A stretch of 64,000 nucleotides of DNA from Tragulus kanchil (lineage: Eukaryota; Chordata; Mammalia; Artiodactyla; Tragulidae), in NCBI GenBank assembly GCA_022376925.1, contig JAIOJX010000026.1:252089330-252153329 (forward strand), read 5' to 3'. The number at the start of each line of letters is the position of its first letter. Within the stretch, counting starts at the first letter, position 1. The notes below the pieces were generated by a model. It saw only the letters and a list, made by a program, of their open reading frames with translations, ran no database searches and was not told the DNA's origin. A program made the translations under genes and the position numbers. Shown in pieces: positions 11,181 to 24,100 of the stretch.

Positions 11181-11528
11181 TAGGACGGTCTTGATAACAC
11201 ACACAGGGAACTCATGGAAAAACAGACAGCATAGACATAGGGACATTGTGGGGAAGAAATAGGGAGGGGGAAGCACGGAGGGAGTAACATGGAAACCTAT
11301 ACTGTTATGTGTGGAAAAGATAGCTTTTGTCATTGTGCTAAGGGAATAGGGGTGCTTACAATGGCTTGGGGCGATGGTCTGGAGGGGTGGGATGGGGGGA
11401 ACTAGGGGGGTGGGGAGCATGGATATGCATATGACTGATCTGGGAACATACAGGTCTGTGAACAACAAAACTCTGTAAAACCTTTAAAATAAAGAATAAA
11501 AACAAACAAACAAACAACCTGATTTTTT

Positions 11529-12009
11529 AAATGTGCAAAGGACTTGAATTAGACATTTGTCCAAAAATGTATAAATGGCCAACAAGCATATAAAAAGATG
11601 CTCAACATCACAAATCATTAGGAAAATGCAAATCAGACCTACAATGAGAGATCAACTCACCCCATTAAGATAGCCACTATATAAAAAAAGAAAACAACAA
11701 GTTCTAGTGAGAATGTAGAAAAACAGAATGCCTCGTGCATTGTTGGCAGTCATATAAATGGTGCAGTCACTATTAAAAGTACAGACATGCCTCAAGAAAT
11801 TAAAGACACAATTCTGTGAGTGATCCAGCAAGCCCATTTCTTGGTATAAACAGAAAAGAACTGAAAACAAGATTTCAAAGTGATATTTGCACAGCCATCT
11901 TCACAAAAGATAGAGCAACCCAAGTGTCCAGCAATGGATGAATGGATAAACAAAAAAGGTATACTCATACAATGGTGTACTACTGAACCTTAAAAAAGGG
12001 GGCGAGGGA
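11529..12009 (+). mobile_element. Old LINE-1, target of the young L1
   Basis: Continues the L1 interrupted at 9062: tgtgcaaaggacttgaatta, aaaaagatgctcaacatcac, aatgcaaatcagacctacaa. Heavily decayed. Confidence 0.75.
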
Positions 12010-12228
12010 GGACTTCCCTGGTGGTCCAGTGGCTAAGACTCCACTTTCCCAATGCAGAGGACCCAGATTCAATTCCTGATCAGTGAACTCAATTCTACTT
12101 ACTGCAACAGAGAGTTTGCATGCCACAGTTAGGCATCCTGATGGCTACAACAAAGACTGAACATCCTTTGTGCCACAACTAAGACTTGGCACAGCCAAAT
12201 CAATGAATACGTTTTCTTTTTTTTAAAG
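12010..12228 (+). mobile_element. Short CHR-like SINE
   Basis: ggacttccctggtggtccag head, tcccaatgcagaggac, then gccacaactaagacttggca and an A/T tail. It interrupts old L1 3' sequence. Its last ~65 bases recur at 13277-13345. Confidence 0.75.
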
Positions 12229-14380
12229 GGAAATCCTGTCATTTGCAGCAACAGTTATGAATCTATATGATTCCACTTACACAAGGTATCTAAAGTAGTA
12301 GAACTCACAGAAACAGAAAGGAGACCGTGGCTATCAGGGCCTTGGTATAGGAGGAAATGGAGAGTTCACTGGATACAGAATTCCAATTTGGGAAGACGAA
12401 AAAGTTCTAGAGATCTACCACAGAACAACGTGCATACTGTTAACACTTTTTACATTTAATGCTTCAGAAAGTAAATTTTATTTATTTCTTAACACACACA
12501 CACACAGAAAAACCTCTAGTACACTTTTCCATAAAAACTTGAGAAAGTGATTCTGAAGTCCACATGGAAATATGCTAAGGATCAAGAATAGTTCAAAGAG
12601 TTTTGAAAAAGAACTACTATGACTGACACTACCTGACTTAAAAGACTGACTTCAAGTAATGCACAGGAATCAAGGCACTGAAGGAACCGGTACAAGGATA
12701 GACATAAAGATCACAGAAAGCCTAAAAATAGATCACTGCATAGAATAAAGTGATCTTCAACCAAGTTGCCAAAATAATTCAATAGGAAAAGATGCCACAG
12801 TAAATTCTGCTGGAACAACTGTATTCTCATTTAGAAAAAGAAGAAAAGTTTACTCTCATCTTACATTATCTACAGACATTAAGTTGAAATAAATCAAAGA
12901 CCTGAACATAAAATTTACAACTATAAAACATCTAGAAGATAACACAGGATAAAATTTCAACACCACAAATAATCAGAAAAATGCAAATTACAAGCACAAT
13001 GGAGATACCACTTCACACACACAAGGATGGCAAAAATTAAAAGGGTAACAATACAAAGTGTTGCCAAGGATGTGAAGAAATTAGAATTTTCAGTTGGGAA
13101 CTTAAATGGTGCAACCACTTTTAGAAACAGTTTGGCAGTCTCCCTTAAGTTAAACATTAGTCATTTACTATACAACACAGTAATTCATCCTAACTAACCA
13201 TGAGATAGGACACATGTCCAGATAAAGATATGTAATGAATGTTACAGCAACTTCATTCATAATAGCCTACAAGATGCATCCTTTGTGCCACAACTAAGAC
13301 TTGGCACAGCCAAATCAATGAATCGTTTTTTTAAAATGGGAATTCCTGTCATTTGCAGCAACAGTTATGAATCTATATGATTCCACTTACACAAGGTATC
13401 TAAAGTAGTAGAACTCACAGAAACAGAAAGGAGACCGTGGCTATCAGGGCCTTGGTATAGGAGGAAATGGAGAGTTCACTGGATACAGAATTCCAATTTG
13501 GGAAGACGAAAAAGTTCTAGAGATCTACCACAGAACAACGTGCATACTGTTAACACTTTTTACATTTAATGCTTCAGAAAGTAAATTTTATTTATTTCTT
13601 AACACACACACACACAGAAAAACCTCTAGTACACTTTTCCATAAAAACTTGAGAAAGTGATTCTGAAGTCCACATGGAAATATGCTAAGGATCAAGAATA
13701 GTTCAAAGAGTTTTGAAAAAGAACTACTATGACTGACACTACCTGACTTAAAAGACTGACTTCAAGTAATGCACAGGAATCAAGGCACTGAAGGAACCGG
13801 TACAAGGATAGACATAAAGATCACAGAAAGCCTAAAAATAGATCACTGCATAGAATAAAGTGATCTTCAACCAAGTTGCCAAAATAATTCAATAGGAAAA
13901 GATGCCACAGTAAATTCTGCTGGAACAACTGTATTCTCATTTAGAAAAAGAAGAAAAGTTTACTCTCATCTTACATTATCTACAGACATTAAGTTGAAAT
14001 AAATCAAAGACCTGAACATAAAATTTACAACTATAAAACATCTAGAAGATAACACAGGATAAAATTTCAACACCACAAATAATCAGAAAAATGCAAATTA
14101 CAAGCACAATGGAGATACCACTTCACACACACAAGGATGGCAAAAATTAAAAGGGTAACAATACAAAGTGTTGCCAAGGATGTGAAGAAATTAGAATTTT
14201 CAGTTGGGAACTTAAATGGTGCAACCACTTTTAGAAACAGTTTGGCAGTCTCCCTTAAGTTAAACATTAGTCATTTACTATACAACACAGTAATTCTACT
14301 CCTAACTAACCATGAGATAGGACACATGTCCAGATAAAGATATGTAATGAATGTTACAGCAACTTCATTCATAATAGCCA
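12162..14380. repeat. 1.11-kb direct duplication, pair 5
   Basis: 12162-13267 and 13277-14380. The interior is nearly identical. Differences are indels near the junction: taattcatcc against taattctactcc in the last 120 bases of copy 1, and a shortened T-run in the first 80 bases of copy 2. Confidence 0.93.
12229..13267 (+). mobile_element. Old LINE-1 3' ends and ORF2 fragments
   Basis: Begins with an L1 3' end (tcatttgcagcaacagttat, actcacagaaacagaaagga), then ORF2-like segments (gtccacatggaaatatgcta; aatcagaaaaatgcaaatta). The same sequence recurs at 13346-14380 and, in part, at 15102-15467. No usable reading frame. Confidence 0.65.
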
Positions 14381-14423
14381 TAAACTGGAAAAGATGTAAA
14401 ACTTCATGAACAATTAATGCATA

Positions 14424-14633
14424 GGGCTTTCTTGGTGGTTCAGAGATGGAGAGTCTGCCTGCTAATGCAGGGGACACAAGTTCAGTCCTTGGTCCCGAAA
14501 CATCCCACATGCCACAGAGTGACTAAGGCGCCCACTGCACCTACCCAGAAGCCTCCACTCTCTGCAACTGAGAAAAGTTCACACAGTAACGAAGACCCAG
14601 CACAGCCCAAAATCAATCAATCAATCAATCAGG
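14424..14633 (+). mobile_element. tRNA-derived SINE ending in (aatc)n
   Basis: gggctttcttggtggttcag head, gtctgcctgctaatgcaggg, a degraded box B (gttcagtcctt), and a tail of five aatc units. Diverged. Duplicated at 15506-15715. Confidence 0.75.
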
Positions 14634-14664
14634 AATATATATATATATATACACACACACACAC
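14634..14664. repeat. (AT)n(AC)n microsatellite
   Basis: Directly after the SINE tail. The second copy at 15716-15744 is one AT unit shorter, which is the kind of difference expected from sequencing slippage or a second haplotype. Confidence 0.85.
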
Positions 14665-16128
14665 CACAGTATATGCATGCAATGAACACTACTTGACAAT
14701 GTGAAGCAATGAATTACTTACACGTACAACAAAATAAATGAATCCAAAACATTCTGCCAAGTGCAGTAAGCCAGATACAAGAGTATATACCGGAAGATTC
14801 CATTTACATCAAATTCTAGAAAGGCAAATATGATCTGGTGCACCAGAAGGCAGATCAGTCACTATTTAAGGCCAGGGGTGGAAAAAGACTGGGTGCAAAG
14901 GGCATAATGTAACTTTCTGGGATAAAAACATTTATATATCTTGATCATGATGGCAGATGCACATTTCAAAAACTGATCACACTCTCTACTTAAAAAGGAG
15001 AAATTTTATTATGTGAAACCTCAAAAATTTTATCCAAAAAATGATCATGGAGCTGTACTGCCCAATACAGTAGCCAGAAAAGTTTAACTAAAAAGGAATA
15101 AAAATTTTACAACTATAAAACATCTAGAAGATAACACAGGATAAAATTTCAACACCACAAATAATCAGAAAAATGCAAATTACAAGCACAATGGAGATAC
15201 CACTTCACACACACAAGGATGGCAAAAATTAAAAGGGTAACAATACAAAGTGTTGCCAAGGATGTGAAGAAATTAGAATTTTCAGTTGGGAACTTAAATG
15301 GTGCAACCACTTTTAGAAACAGTTTGGCAGTCTCCCTTAAGTTAAACATTAGTCATTTACTATACAACACAGTAATTCTACTCCTAACTAACCATGAGAT
15401 AGGACACATGTCCAGATAAAGATATGTAATGAATGTTACAGCAACTTCATTCATAATAGCCATAAACTGGAAAAGATGTAAAACTTCATGAACAATTAAT
15501 GCATAGGGCTTTCTTGGTGGTTCAGAGATGGAGAGTCTGCCTGCTAATGCAGGGGACACAAGTTCAGTCCTTGGTCCCGAAACATCCCACATGCCACAGA
15601 GTGACTAAGGCGCCCACTGCACCTACCCAGAAGCCTCCACTCTCTGCAACTGAGAAAAGTTCACACAGTAACGAAGACCCAGCACAGCCCAAAATCAATC
15701 AATCAATCAATCAGGAATATATATATATATACACACACACACACCACAGTATATGCATGCAATGAACACTACTTGACAATGTGAAGCAATGAATTACTTA
15801 CACGTACAACAAAATAAATGAATCCAAAACATTCTGCCAAGTGCAGTAAGCCAGATACAAGAGTATATACCGGAAGATTCCATTTACATCAAATTCTAGA
15901 AAGGCAAATATGATCTGGTGCACCAGAAGGCAGATCAGTCACTATTTAAGGCCAGGGGTGGAAAAAGACTGGGTGCAAAGGGCATAATGTAACTTTCTGG
16001 GATAAAAACATTTATATATCTTGATCATGATGGCAGATGCACATTTCAAAAACTGATCACACTGTATACTTAAAAAGGAGAAATTTTATTATGTGAAACC
16101 TCAAAAATTTTATCCAAAAAATGATCAT

Positions 16129-16290
16129 GGAGCTGTACTGCCCAATACAGTAGCCAGAAGTGTCTACTTGAATTTAAATCAATGACAAATAAAGTAAAAA
16201 ATTCACATCTCTGGTCATATTGCCACATTTCAAGTACTTGATAACCACATGAGGCTAACGTTACTAGACTGATTAGTACAAAGAATGTTT
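16129..16290 (+). mobile_element. MER5A-like hAT-Charlie MITE relic
   Basis: agctgtactgcccaatacag and tagccagaag at the left, cacatttcaagtacttgata and accacatgaggctaacgtta at the right, match the order I remember for MER5A, an old non-autonomous hAT element. Its left tip is also at 15049-15079. Confidence 0.65.
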
Positions 16291-16398
16291 CCATCATCAT
16301 GAAAGGTCTCTTAGATATCAATATTACAAAAGATCTGAATTAGACAATTATCAATTTGACATCTCTATCTATCTAGATATTTATATATTGTAATATAT

Positions 16399-18589
16399 AA
16401 TGTTATAACAATTTTTTTTCAGCCAAAGAGAAGCTTTTCCTTCAGATGCCTATTGTAAAAATAAGCCATGTGAATTTTATAACAAACATGAGAAAAATCT
16501 CCAGCTCCCCAAAGAAATACCCTTTCACATTTTAGCCCATGCAACAAAACTAGACATGCCTCTCCCAAAACACACACTAAAACTAATCAAACAATGTGCA
16601 AACTTTACAAGTTTTTCTAACAATCTTTGGGCACAAGAAATATAAGCTGAAAGTATATATACTTAGAAATTGAAGAAATGGAGAACATGGAAAAATGTAT
16701 GCAGTTAGTATTTTTGGTCTATACCCCTTTTTTGGAATCTGTCCCTTCCACTGCTATCCTTCTTATGATGTCACCCCACTGATATAAGACCCTACTCTCC
16801 ACAGTCAAACAAATCTCAGTACCGCACCTCATGCCTGAAAAGACTACCCTGGGAGACAGGCTCCTTGCTCAGGCTGGAAGCCTCTTGGATTTCTGGAGTT
16901 GACACTAGAAAGAAACGTCAGAATGGTCTTGCTGTAGTGGGTGAAACTACTAAATGTAGAATTTGGGACCTACTGGTGTTATTTTTCTACCCCATGGCAA
17001 AGGCATACTCAATATCATGGAAGGTGAATATTCAGAAGTCTTTGAGTAGATAAGAAACAGTACCCTGACTGCACTCAGGTCTCTGGTGCCAGTTTCTCCT
17101 GTGATTCAGCTACAATAACTTTTAATACATTACCAGTTTTGCTTAATCAGTTCAAATTGGGTTCCTTTCAGTTGCAAATAAGGGTTCTTATATACTAAAG
17201 TCAAAAATAAACAGCTATTATGATGCTCATAGAAAATTTCACAGCCTGAAATAAAAATAAATGTACTGAAATTGATTGAATGCTGCCGTTTTAGGTATTT
17301 AACATGCATTAACTAATTTGATGCTTATAAGAATCTATTTAAAAATTCAAAAACAAAATCTGTTAAGGTTAAGTACTAACATCCTATTCCGTACATAAGG
17401 AAAATGAGGCACAGCGAGATTATATAGCCTCTCATAAGATAACTCAGCTAATACGTAATGAAAGAGATTCAGATCCAGGCAGGGTCTTACAGCTCATTAA
17501 AAATGTTATAACAATTTTTCAGCCAAAGAGAAGCTTTTCCTTCAGATGCCTATTGTAAAAATAAGCCATGTGAATTTTATAACAAACATGAGAAAAATCT
17601 CCAGCTCCCCAAAGAAATACCCTTTCACATTTTAGCCCATGCAACAAAACTAGACATGCCTCTCCCAAAACACACACTAAAACTAATCAAACAATGTGCA
17701 AACTTTACAAGTTTTTCTAACAATCTTTGGGCACAAGAAATATAAGCTGAAAGTATATATACTTAGAAATTGAAGAAATGGAGAACATGGAAAAATGTAT
17801 GCAGTTAGTATTTTTGGTCTATACCCCTTTTTTGGAATCTGTCCCTTCCACTGCTATCCTTCTTATGATGTCACCCCACTGATATAAGACCCTACTCTCC
17901 ACAGTCAAACAAATCTCAGTACCGCACCTCATGCCTGAAAAGACTACCCTGGGAGACAGGCTCCTTGCTCAGGCTGGAAGCCTCTTGGATTTCTGGAGTT
18001 GACACTAGAAAGAAACGTCAGAATGGTCTTGCTGTAGTGGGTGAAACTACTAAATGTAGAATTTGGGACCTACTGGTGTTATTTTTCTACCCCATGGCAA
18101 AGGCATACTCAATATCATGGAAGGTGAATATTCAGAAGTCTTTGAGTAGATAAGAAACAGTACCCTGACTGCACTCAGGTCTCTGGTGCCAGTTTCTCCT
18201 GTGATTCAGCTACAATAACTTTTTAATACATTACCAGTTTTGCTTAATCAGTTCAAATTGGGTTCCTTTCAGTTGCAAATAAGGGTTCTTATATACTAAA
18301 GTCAAAAATAAACAGCTATTATGATGCTCATAGAAAATTTCACAGCCTGAAATAAAAATAAATGTACTGAAATTGATTGAATGCTGCCGTTTTAGGTATT
18401 TAACATGCATTAACTAATTTGATGCTTATAAGAATCTATTTAAAAATTCAAAAACAAAATCTGTTAAGGTTAAGTACTAACATCCTATTCCGTACATAAG
18501 GAAAATGAGGCACAGCGAGATTATATAGCCTCTCATAAGATAACTCAGCTAATACGTAATGAAAGAGATTCAGATCCAGGCAGGGTCTT
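16399..18589. repeat. 1.10-kb direct duplication, pair 7
   Basis: 16399-17488 and 17502-18589, displacement 1100. This is quiet, mostly single-copy-looking sequence plus a MIR-like element, so high transposon content does not explain the duplication. A T-run is shortened at the start of copy 2. Confidence 0.93.
17275..17488 (+). mobile_element. MIR-like ancient SINE (left copy)
   Basis: aacatgcattaactaatttg, aaaatgaggcacagcgagat, actcagctaatacgtaatga and gattcagatccaggcag follow the MIR consensus order. It is cut by the junction of repeat pair 7. The fuller copy is 18376-18622. Confidence 0.8.
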
Positions 18590-18622
18590 CAGTGCATGTG
18601 CTCAACTATTAGATCATACTTC
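18376..18622 (+). mobile_element. MIR-like ancient SINE (right copy, more complete)
   Basis: Same element as 17275-17488 but continuing past the duplication through tgcatgtgctcaactattag, which corresponds to the MIR 3' end. Confidence 0.8.
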
Positions 18623-18669
18623 CTCCAATAAGAATGTTTCTTATTAAATAATAAAAATTCAAAATAACG

Positions 18670-18762
18670 GAACTAAATTTGAATTAAATTAAATTTGAAC
18701 TAAATTTAAATTAAATTTGAACTAAATTTAAATTAAATTTGAACTAAATTTAAATTAAATTT
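18670..18762. repeat. 22-bp AT-rich minisatellite
   Basis: Three exact copies of a 22-bp unit (18697-18718, 18719-18740, 18741-18762; begins gaactaaatttaaattaaat), preceded by a degenerate copy. The unit is built from aaattt palindromes. Confidence 0.9.
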
Positions 18763-18789
18763 GGAGAGTCACATAAGAAATTATTAATG

Positions 18790-19830
18790 GCTAAAAACAC
18801 TTAAAATACTCAAACTCAGTATTATACAAAGAAATGCAAAGTGAGATTACTTTTTAATTATTAGAATGAAAAAGATTAAAACATTGATAATAGTATAGGC
18901 AAAGATATGGCAAGTAGGGACCCCATATGATGCCTAGAGGATAATCTGTCAGTGTCCTTCAGTAAATGCAGTTTTAGGTAATTTATTCCACAGGAACATT
19001 CATCTTAGCAATACAGGATAAATTTATACAATACTGCAGTTTATAATAACAATCAACAGGGAATGAAAACTATTAGAGTACACTAAAACACTTGAATACT
19101 AGTCAGCCTTTAAAAAGAATAAAGTATCAAGAGATAATATTATGCCTTCCTCTTTCCCTGGGAATTAAATCCAGAAAAATTAAAACAGCAGTCAGGGATG
19201 ACTACACACTGAAACATAACTAAATGTCCATGAACAGTTCAGTAACAAAACAAAAATAAAGACATGATACAGAACAGTATAAAGTGTGTAAGCCTAATTT
19301 TGTAAAAATAACTTGACTATATTAGTACTTAAGAATACACAGAAAAAAAATCTAGCATTATATGCTGAACCAGTACTAGTTGCTGTCCTTGGTACCTGGG
19401 ACTTCAGCCCAAATGGATGATAAATACCTGTGTTTAACACTTTATATACCTGTGTTCAACATTTTTTAGTCCAATGAGGATATTTTACAATCAAAAGAAT
19501 ATTGCAAAAAACAGATGAGCTCTGGTTCAATCATACCTCAGAGCAAATATAAAATCCCAAATGCAAGAGACCTGAGAAAGTTTTAAAAATTGAGAGAAAA
19601 TGTTTATACTTGCATAAATAAAAAAAACTCCTACCTACAAAGTTCAGAGAAAGTAGAGGCCATCAAATATATTAAAATACGACTAATGAAATAAAATTCT
19701 ATATGATTAGTCTCACTAACAATGGAATACCAAAATTGAAGTTCCTTAAATCATACTGTTTCCCAAGTCATAGTTAAATAGTAACCTGACATGTAGAAAA
19801 AAGTACTGCCTCCTTAGAAATAAAAACAAT
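18790..19830 (+). mobile_element. Old LINE-1-like 3' sequence and AT-rich intron
   Basis: gcaaagatatggcaagtagg, tgcagtttataataacaatc and ctagtcagcctttaaaaaga resemble a very old L1 3' end up to about 19330. The remainder to 19830 is AT-rich with nothing I can assign. Confidence 0.4.
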
Positions 19831-19831
19831 A

Positions 19832-20148
19832 GGGCTTCCCCTGGTGGTCCAGTGGGTAAGGACACCGCCTTGAAGTGCAAGGGACGCCAGCTCGATCCCT
19901 GGCCTGGGAAGATCCCACGTGCCGCGGAGCGGCTGGACCGATGTGCCCAATTACCGAGCCAGAGCTCTGGCACGCATGTGCCCAGAGCCGGTGCTCTGTG
20001 ACAAGAGACCACCGCGATGGGAGGCCCACAGGAGCCAAAGAACAAAGACAGATGAAAATAGAGAAATGAAAGGCCAATAGAAGTGGCCCACCTGTCCCCC
20101 TCTCTCCCCACCCCACCCCCAAAAAGATAAATAAAAATTTTTAAAAAA
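19832..20148 (+). mobile_element. tRNA-derived SINE, C-rich-tail subfamily
   Basis: Target-site duplication agaaataaaaaca at 19816-19828 and 20149-20161. Head aggacaccgccttgaagtgc, body gccgcggagcggctggaccg, tail ctctccccaccccaccccc then an A-rich end. Confidence 0.9.
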
Positions 20149-20169
20149 AGAAATAAAAACAGTACAGTT

Positions 20170-21140
20170 TAAAACAACTATTAAATTTCTAAAAATAAAT
20201 GAGCTCTTAAAGTCAATGATCACAAAAATTGTGGAAAAACAGGTAATTTAAATAGATTTCTTGTAGCAATATAAACACTGTTTTCTAGGAAACAATCTAA
20301 CAACAAATCTAACAAAAACTATGAAAACTGTTGTTCTTAATGTTTATAAGATATTCTATGATAGGATAACTCTACCTTGGTTCATACATGCCATGAAAAC
20401 ACCCTTAACTAATGGTAACAATGTAACACAATGAAAGGAGTACCAAGGTATCTGTGCATGCCTATTTACAATATAAAGCTTTTCAAACATATACACACTC
20501 CAAATAGTAGAAGAGTCAAATTGCAGCACTGAGCCATAATGCAATAGTTATTAAAACTGAAAATTATGTAGACTAAGTCAATATTCAGAAATATATATAA
20601 CAGTCAAACAAAAATGAAAAGCACCATATAATGTGGATTCACTGTTTACAATTCAATAATGTATGCCTGTGTTTATTGACAAAGATTAGAAGTAATGCAG
20701 GATGATGTAACTGTATGTCTAAATTCTTATTTCTGTAAGGTTGTTTAAATTCATGCTATAGAAAATAAATAGCAGATCTCAAGAGTCTAAATAGCAGATA
20801 CCAAGAGTCTATGTAAGAAAATAATCTTTCAACGTGATGGCCCAGTAACAAAATATGTATTTCACAAGCTTCAGTACAGCTTGTAAAACTTATTCCTTTT
20901 GTCTCTAATCTTATCCAAACCTGCTCCAATCCAATTTTATTCCTTAAGAAATACATATTGATGGAAGGAATCCCTGGAATGAGACATACCCAGGTGCCCC
21001 AGTGCTGAAGGTTCCTCCCTTCAGACTCATCTGTAAGGAGTTTGGCTCACAGGACCAATTCCTAATGCTCTAAGGACTCATTAATCCCCTGTAGTCAGGG
21101 TCATATAGCAGTGGCACCTCATCCCAAAGGTTCAAACAGA
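20170..21140. other. AT-rich intron-like sequence, nothing recognised
   Basis: No open frame of note, no clear repeat. Simple repetition near 20770-20815 (gcagatctcaagagtctaaa / gcagataccaagagtcta) gives a short imperfect tandem. Confidence 0.5.
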
Positions 21141-24100
21141 TACTTCCTATGAGATGGCAGAGTAGGAGGAGGAGTTCATGTCTCATCACAACTAGGGCAC
21201 CTTGGAGGTGCTGGTTGGGGACTTCAAACATCTAGGAGATGTGCAGAATTCCTGTGTGACCCGGGACGTAGTTCCCTTGCCAGAGTTGGGTCTGAGTCCT
21301 GTAGTCAGAGCATCAAATTCAAACTAATGTATTAACAGAACCACAGACCCAGGGAATTTCAATCAGTGGGAGCTTCCCTGGTGGCCCTCATCTTGGCACC
21401 AAGACCTGGTTCCACCCAATTGTCTGCAAACTCCAGTGCTGGATGCCTTAGGCCAAACCACCAGCAAGACAGGAACATGGTCCTACCCATCAAAAAAAAT
21501 TAGCTGATAAAAAAATACAGTACATATGAAGGAGCAAGGCAAAAACTCTGTAAGACCAAGTGAAGAGAAATTAATGAAAAGAAATTAGGCAACCCATCTG
21601 AAAATGAATTCAGAGTACTGAGAGTGAAATTGATCCAAATTTTCAGAAACAGAATGGGGGTATGGACCAAGAAAACATAAAAAATGTTTAACACGGACTT
21701 AGAAGAACTAAAGAACAAACAGTGATGAACAATACAATATCTGAAATGAAAAATAACACCAGAAGGAATCAACAGCAGAATAATTGAATCAGAAAAATAA
21801 ATAAATAAGCTGGAAGTTAGAATGGTGGAAATAACTACCATGGAACAGAATAAAAATGAATGAAATGACATGTTCAGAGGCCTCTGAGACAATATGAAAC
21901 ACCCCAAGATTTGAATTATAGAGGTTGCAGAAAAAAAAAAAAGAGAAAGGGTCTGAAAAAATATTTGAAGAAATTATAGTCAAAAACTTACCTAACATGG
22001 GAAAGAAAACAGTCACTCAAGTCTAGGAAGTACAGAGAATCTCACACAGAATAAACTCAAGGAGAAACACAGCAAGACACACATTAATCAACAAAAATTA
22101 AATTCAAAGAAAAAATATCAAAAGTAGAAAGGGAAAAGCAACAAACCACATACAAGGGAATCCCACATTAGGTTATCAGCTGATCTTTTGGCAGAAACTC
22201 TTCAGGTCAGAATAAAGTGTTGGGGGTATATGTGAAGTGATAAAAGGAAAAACCCACAAGCAAGAATACTCTACCCAGAAAGGAATGTAGAAATCAAAAG
22301 CTTTATAGACAGACAATAGCTAAGAGAATTCAGCACCATTAAACCAGCTTTACAATCAATGCTAAGGGAACTTCTCGTTGTAAACAAAAGAACCACAAAA
22401 ACAAACCCAACAATCTGAGTCCTGTAGTCAGAGCATCTCAAACTAATGTATTAACAGAACCACAGATACAGGAAATTTCAATCAGTGGGAGCTTCCCTGG
22501 TGGCCCTCATCTTGGCACCAAGACCTGGTTCCACCCAATTGTCTGCAAACTCCAGTGCTGGATGCCTTAGGCCAAACCACCAGCAAGACAGGAACATGGT
22601 CCTACCCATCAAAAAAAATTAGCTGATAAAAAAATACAGTACATATGAAGGAGCAAGGCAAAAACTCTGTAAGACCAAGTGAAGAGAAATTAATGAAAAG
22701 AAATTAGGCAACCCATCTGAAAATGAATTCAGAGTACTGAGAGTGAAATTGATCCAAATTTTCAGAAACAGAATGGGGGTATGGACCAAGAAAACATAAA
22801 AAATGTTTAACACGGACTTAGAAGAACTAAAGAACAAACAGTGATGAACAATACAATATCTGAAATGAAAAATAACACCAGAAGGAATCAACAGCAGAAT
22901 AATTGAATCAGAAAAATAAATAAATAAGCTGGAAGTTAGAATGGTGGAAATAACTACCATGGAACAGAATAAAAATGAATGAAATGACATGTTCAGAGGC
23001 CTCTGAGACAATATGAAACACCCCAAGATTTGAATTATAGAGGTTGCAGAAAAAAAAAAAAGAGAAAGGGTCTGAAAAAATATTTGAAGAAATTATAGTC
23101 AAAAACTTACCTAACATGGGAAAGAAAACAGTCACTCAAGTCTAGGAAGTACAGAGAATCTCACACAGAATAAACTCAAGGAGAAACACAGCAAGACACA
23201 CATTAATCAACAAAAATTAAATTCAAAGAAAAAATATCAAAAGTAGAAAGGGAAAAGCAACAAACCACATACAAGGGAATCCCACATTAGGTTATCAGCT
23301 GATCTTTTGGCAGAAACTCTTCAGGTCAGAATAAAGTGTTGGGGGTATATGTGAAGTGATAAAAGGAAAAACCCACAAGCAAGAATACTCTACCCAGAAA
23401 GGAATGTAGAAATCAAAAGCTTTATAGACAGACAATAGCTAAGAGAATTCAGCACCATTAAACCAGCTTTACAATCAATGCTAAGGGAACTTCTCGTTGT
23501 AAACAAAAGAACCACAAAAACAAACCCAAAACAATTAAGTGTGATACAAACATACATATCAATAATTACCTTAAATGAGGATGGACTGCCTGCTCCAATG
23601 AAAAGAGACAGACTGGTCAAATGGATACAAAAACAAGACTCATATATATGTTGTCTACAAGAGACCCACTTCAGATCCAGGGAAACACAGAGATATAAGG
23701 TGAGGGGGTGGAGAAAGATATTCCATGCAAACAGAAATCAAGAGAAAGATTGAGAAGCAATACTCATATCAGAAAAAACAGACTTTAAAGACTACTAAAA
23801 GAGACAAGGAAGGACACTACATAATGATCAAAGGATCAATCCAAGAAGATATGACACTTTAAAATATTTATGCACCCAACACAGGAGCACCCCAGTACAA
23901 AAGGCAAATACCAAAAGCCATAAAAGGGGTCATCAACAGTAACACAGTAATATTGAGGAGCTTTTAACACCCTACTTTCACCAATGGATGGATCATCCAA
24001 CAGAAAATTTAGGAAACACAAGCCTTAAATAAAACATTAAATCAGATAGATGTAACTGGTATTTATAGGACATTTCATCCCCAAACAGCAGAATATACTT

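Larger units (their letters stand above)
9046..11528 (+). mobile_element. 5'-truncated LINE-1, 2.45 kb, with 17-bp TSD
   Basis: aaacaacctgatttttt at 9046-9062 and 11512-11528 flanks L1 sequence starting within the reverse-transcriptase domain of ORF2 and running through the 3' UTR to (aaac)n. The host sequence on either side joins into an older L1. The element's first 30 bases also appear at 6871-6900 and its first ~1.06 kb at 7944-9005, because of repeat pairs 3 and 4; there is one insertion. Confidence 0.9.
14021..16159. repeat. 1.08-kb direct duplication, pair 6 (overlaps pair 5)
   Basis: 14021-15079 and 15102-16159, displacement 1082 then 1080 after the (AT)n(AC)n tract loses one dinucleotide. 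The other difference seen (actctctact against actgtatact) lies about 85 bases from the end of copy 1. With pair 5 this gives a third copy of the first ~360 bases. Confidence 0.93.

Noticed and set aside
16865..17053. 62-codon frame present twice (also 17965-18153)
   Set aside because: No family resemblance, and its repetition only reflects pair 7; no splice or coding evidence.
18697..18762. CRISPR array
   Set aside because: The 22-bp units are contiguous with no unique spacers; an AT minisatellite in a mammalian genome.
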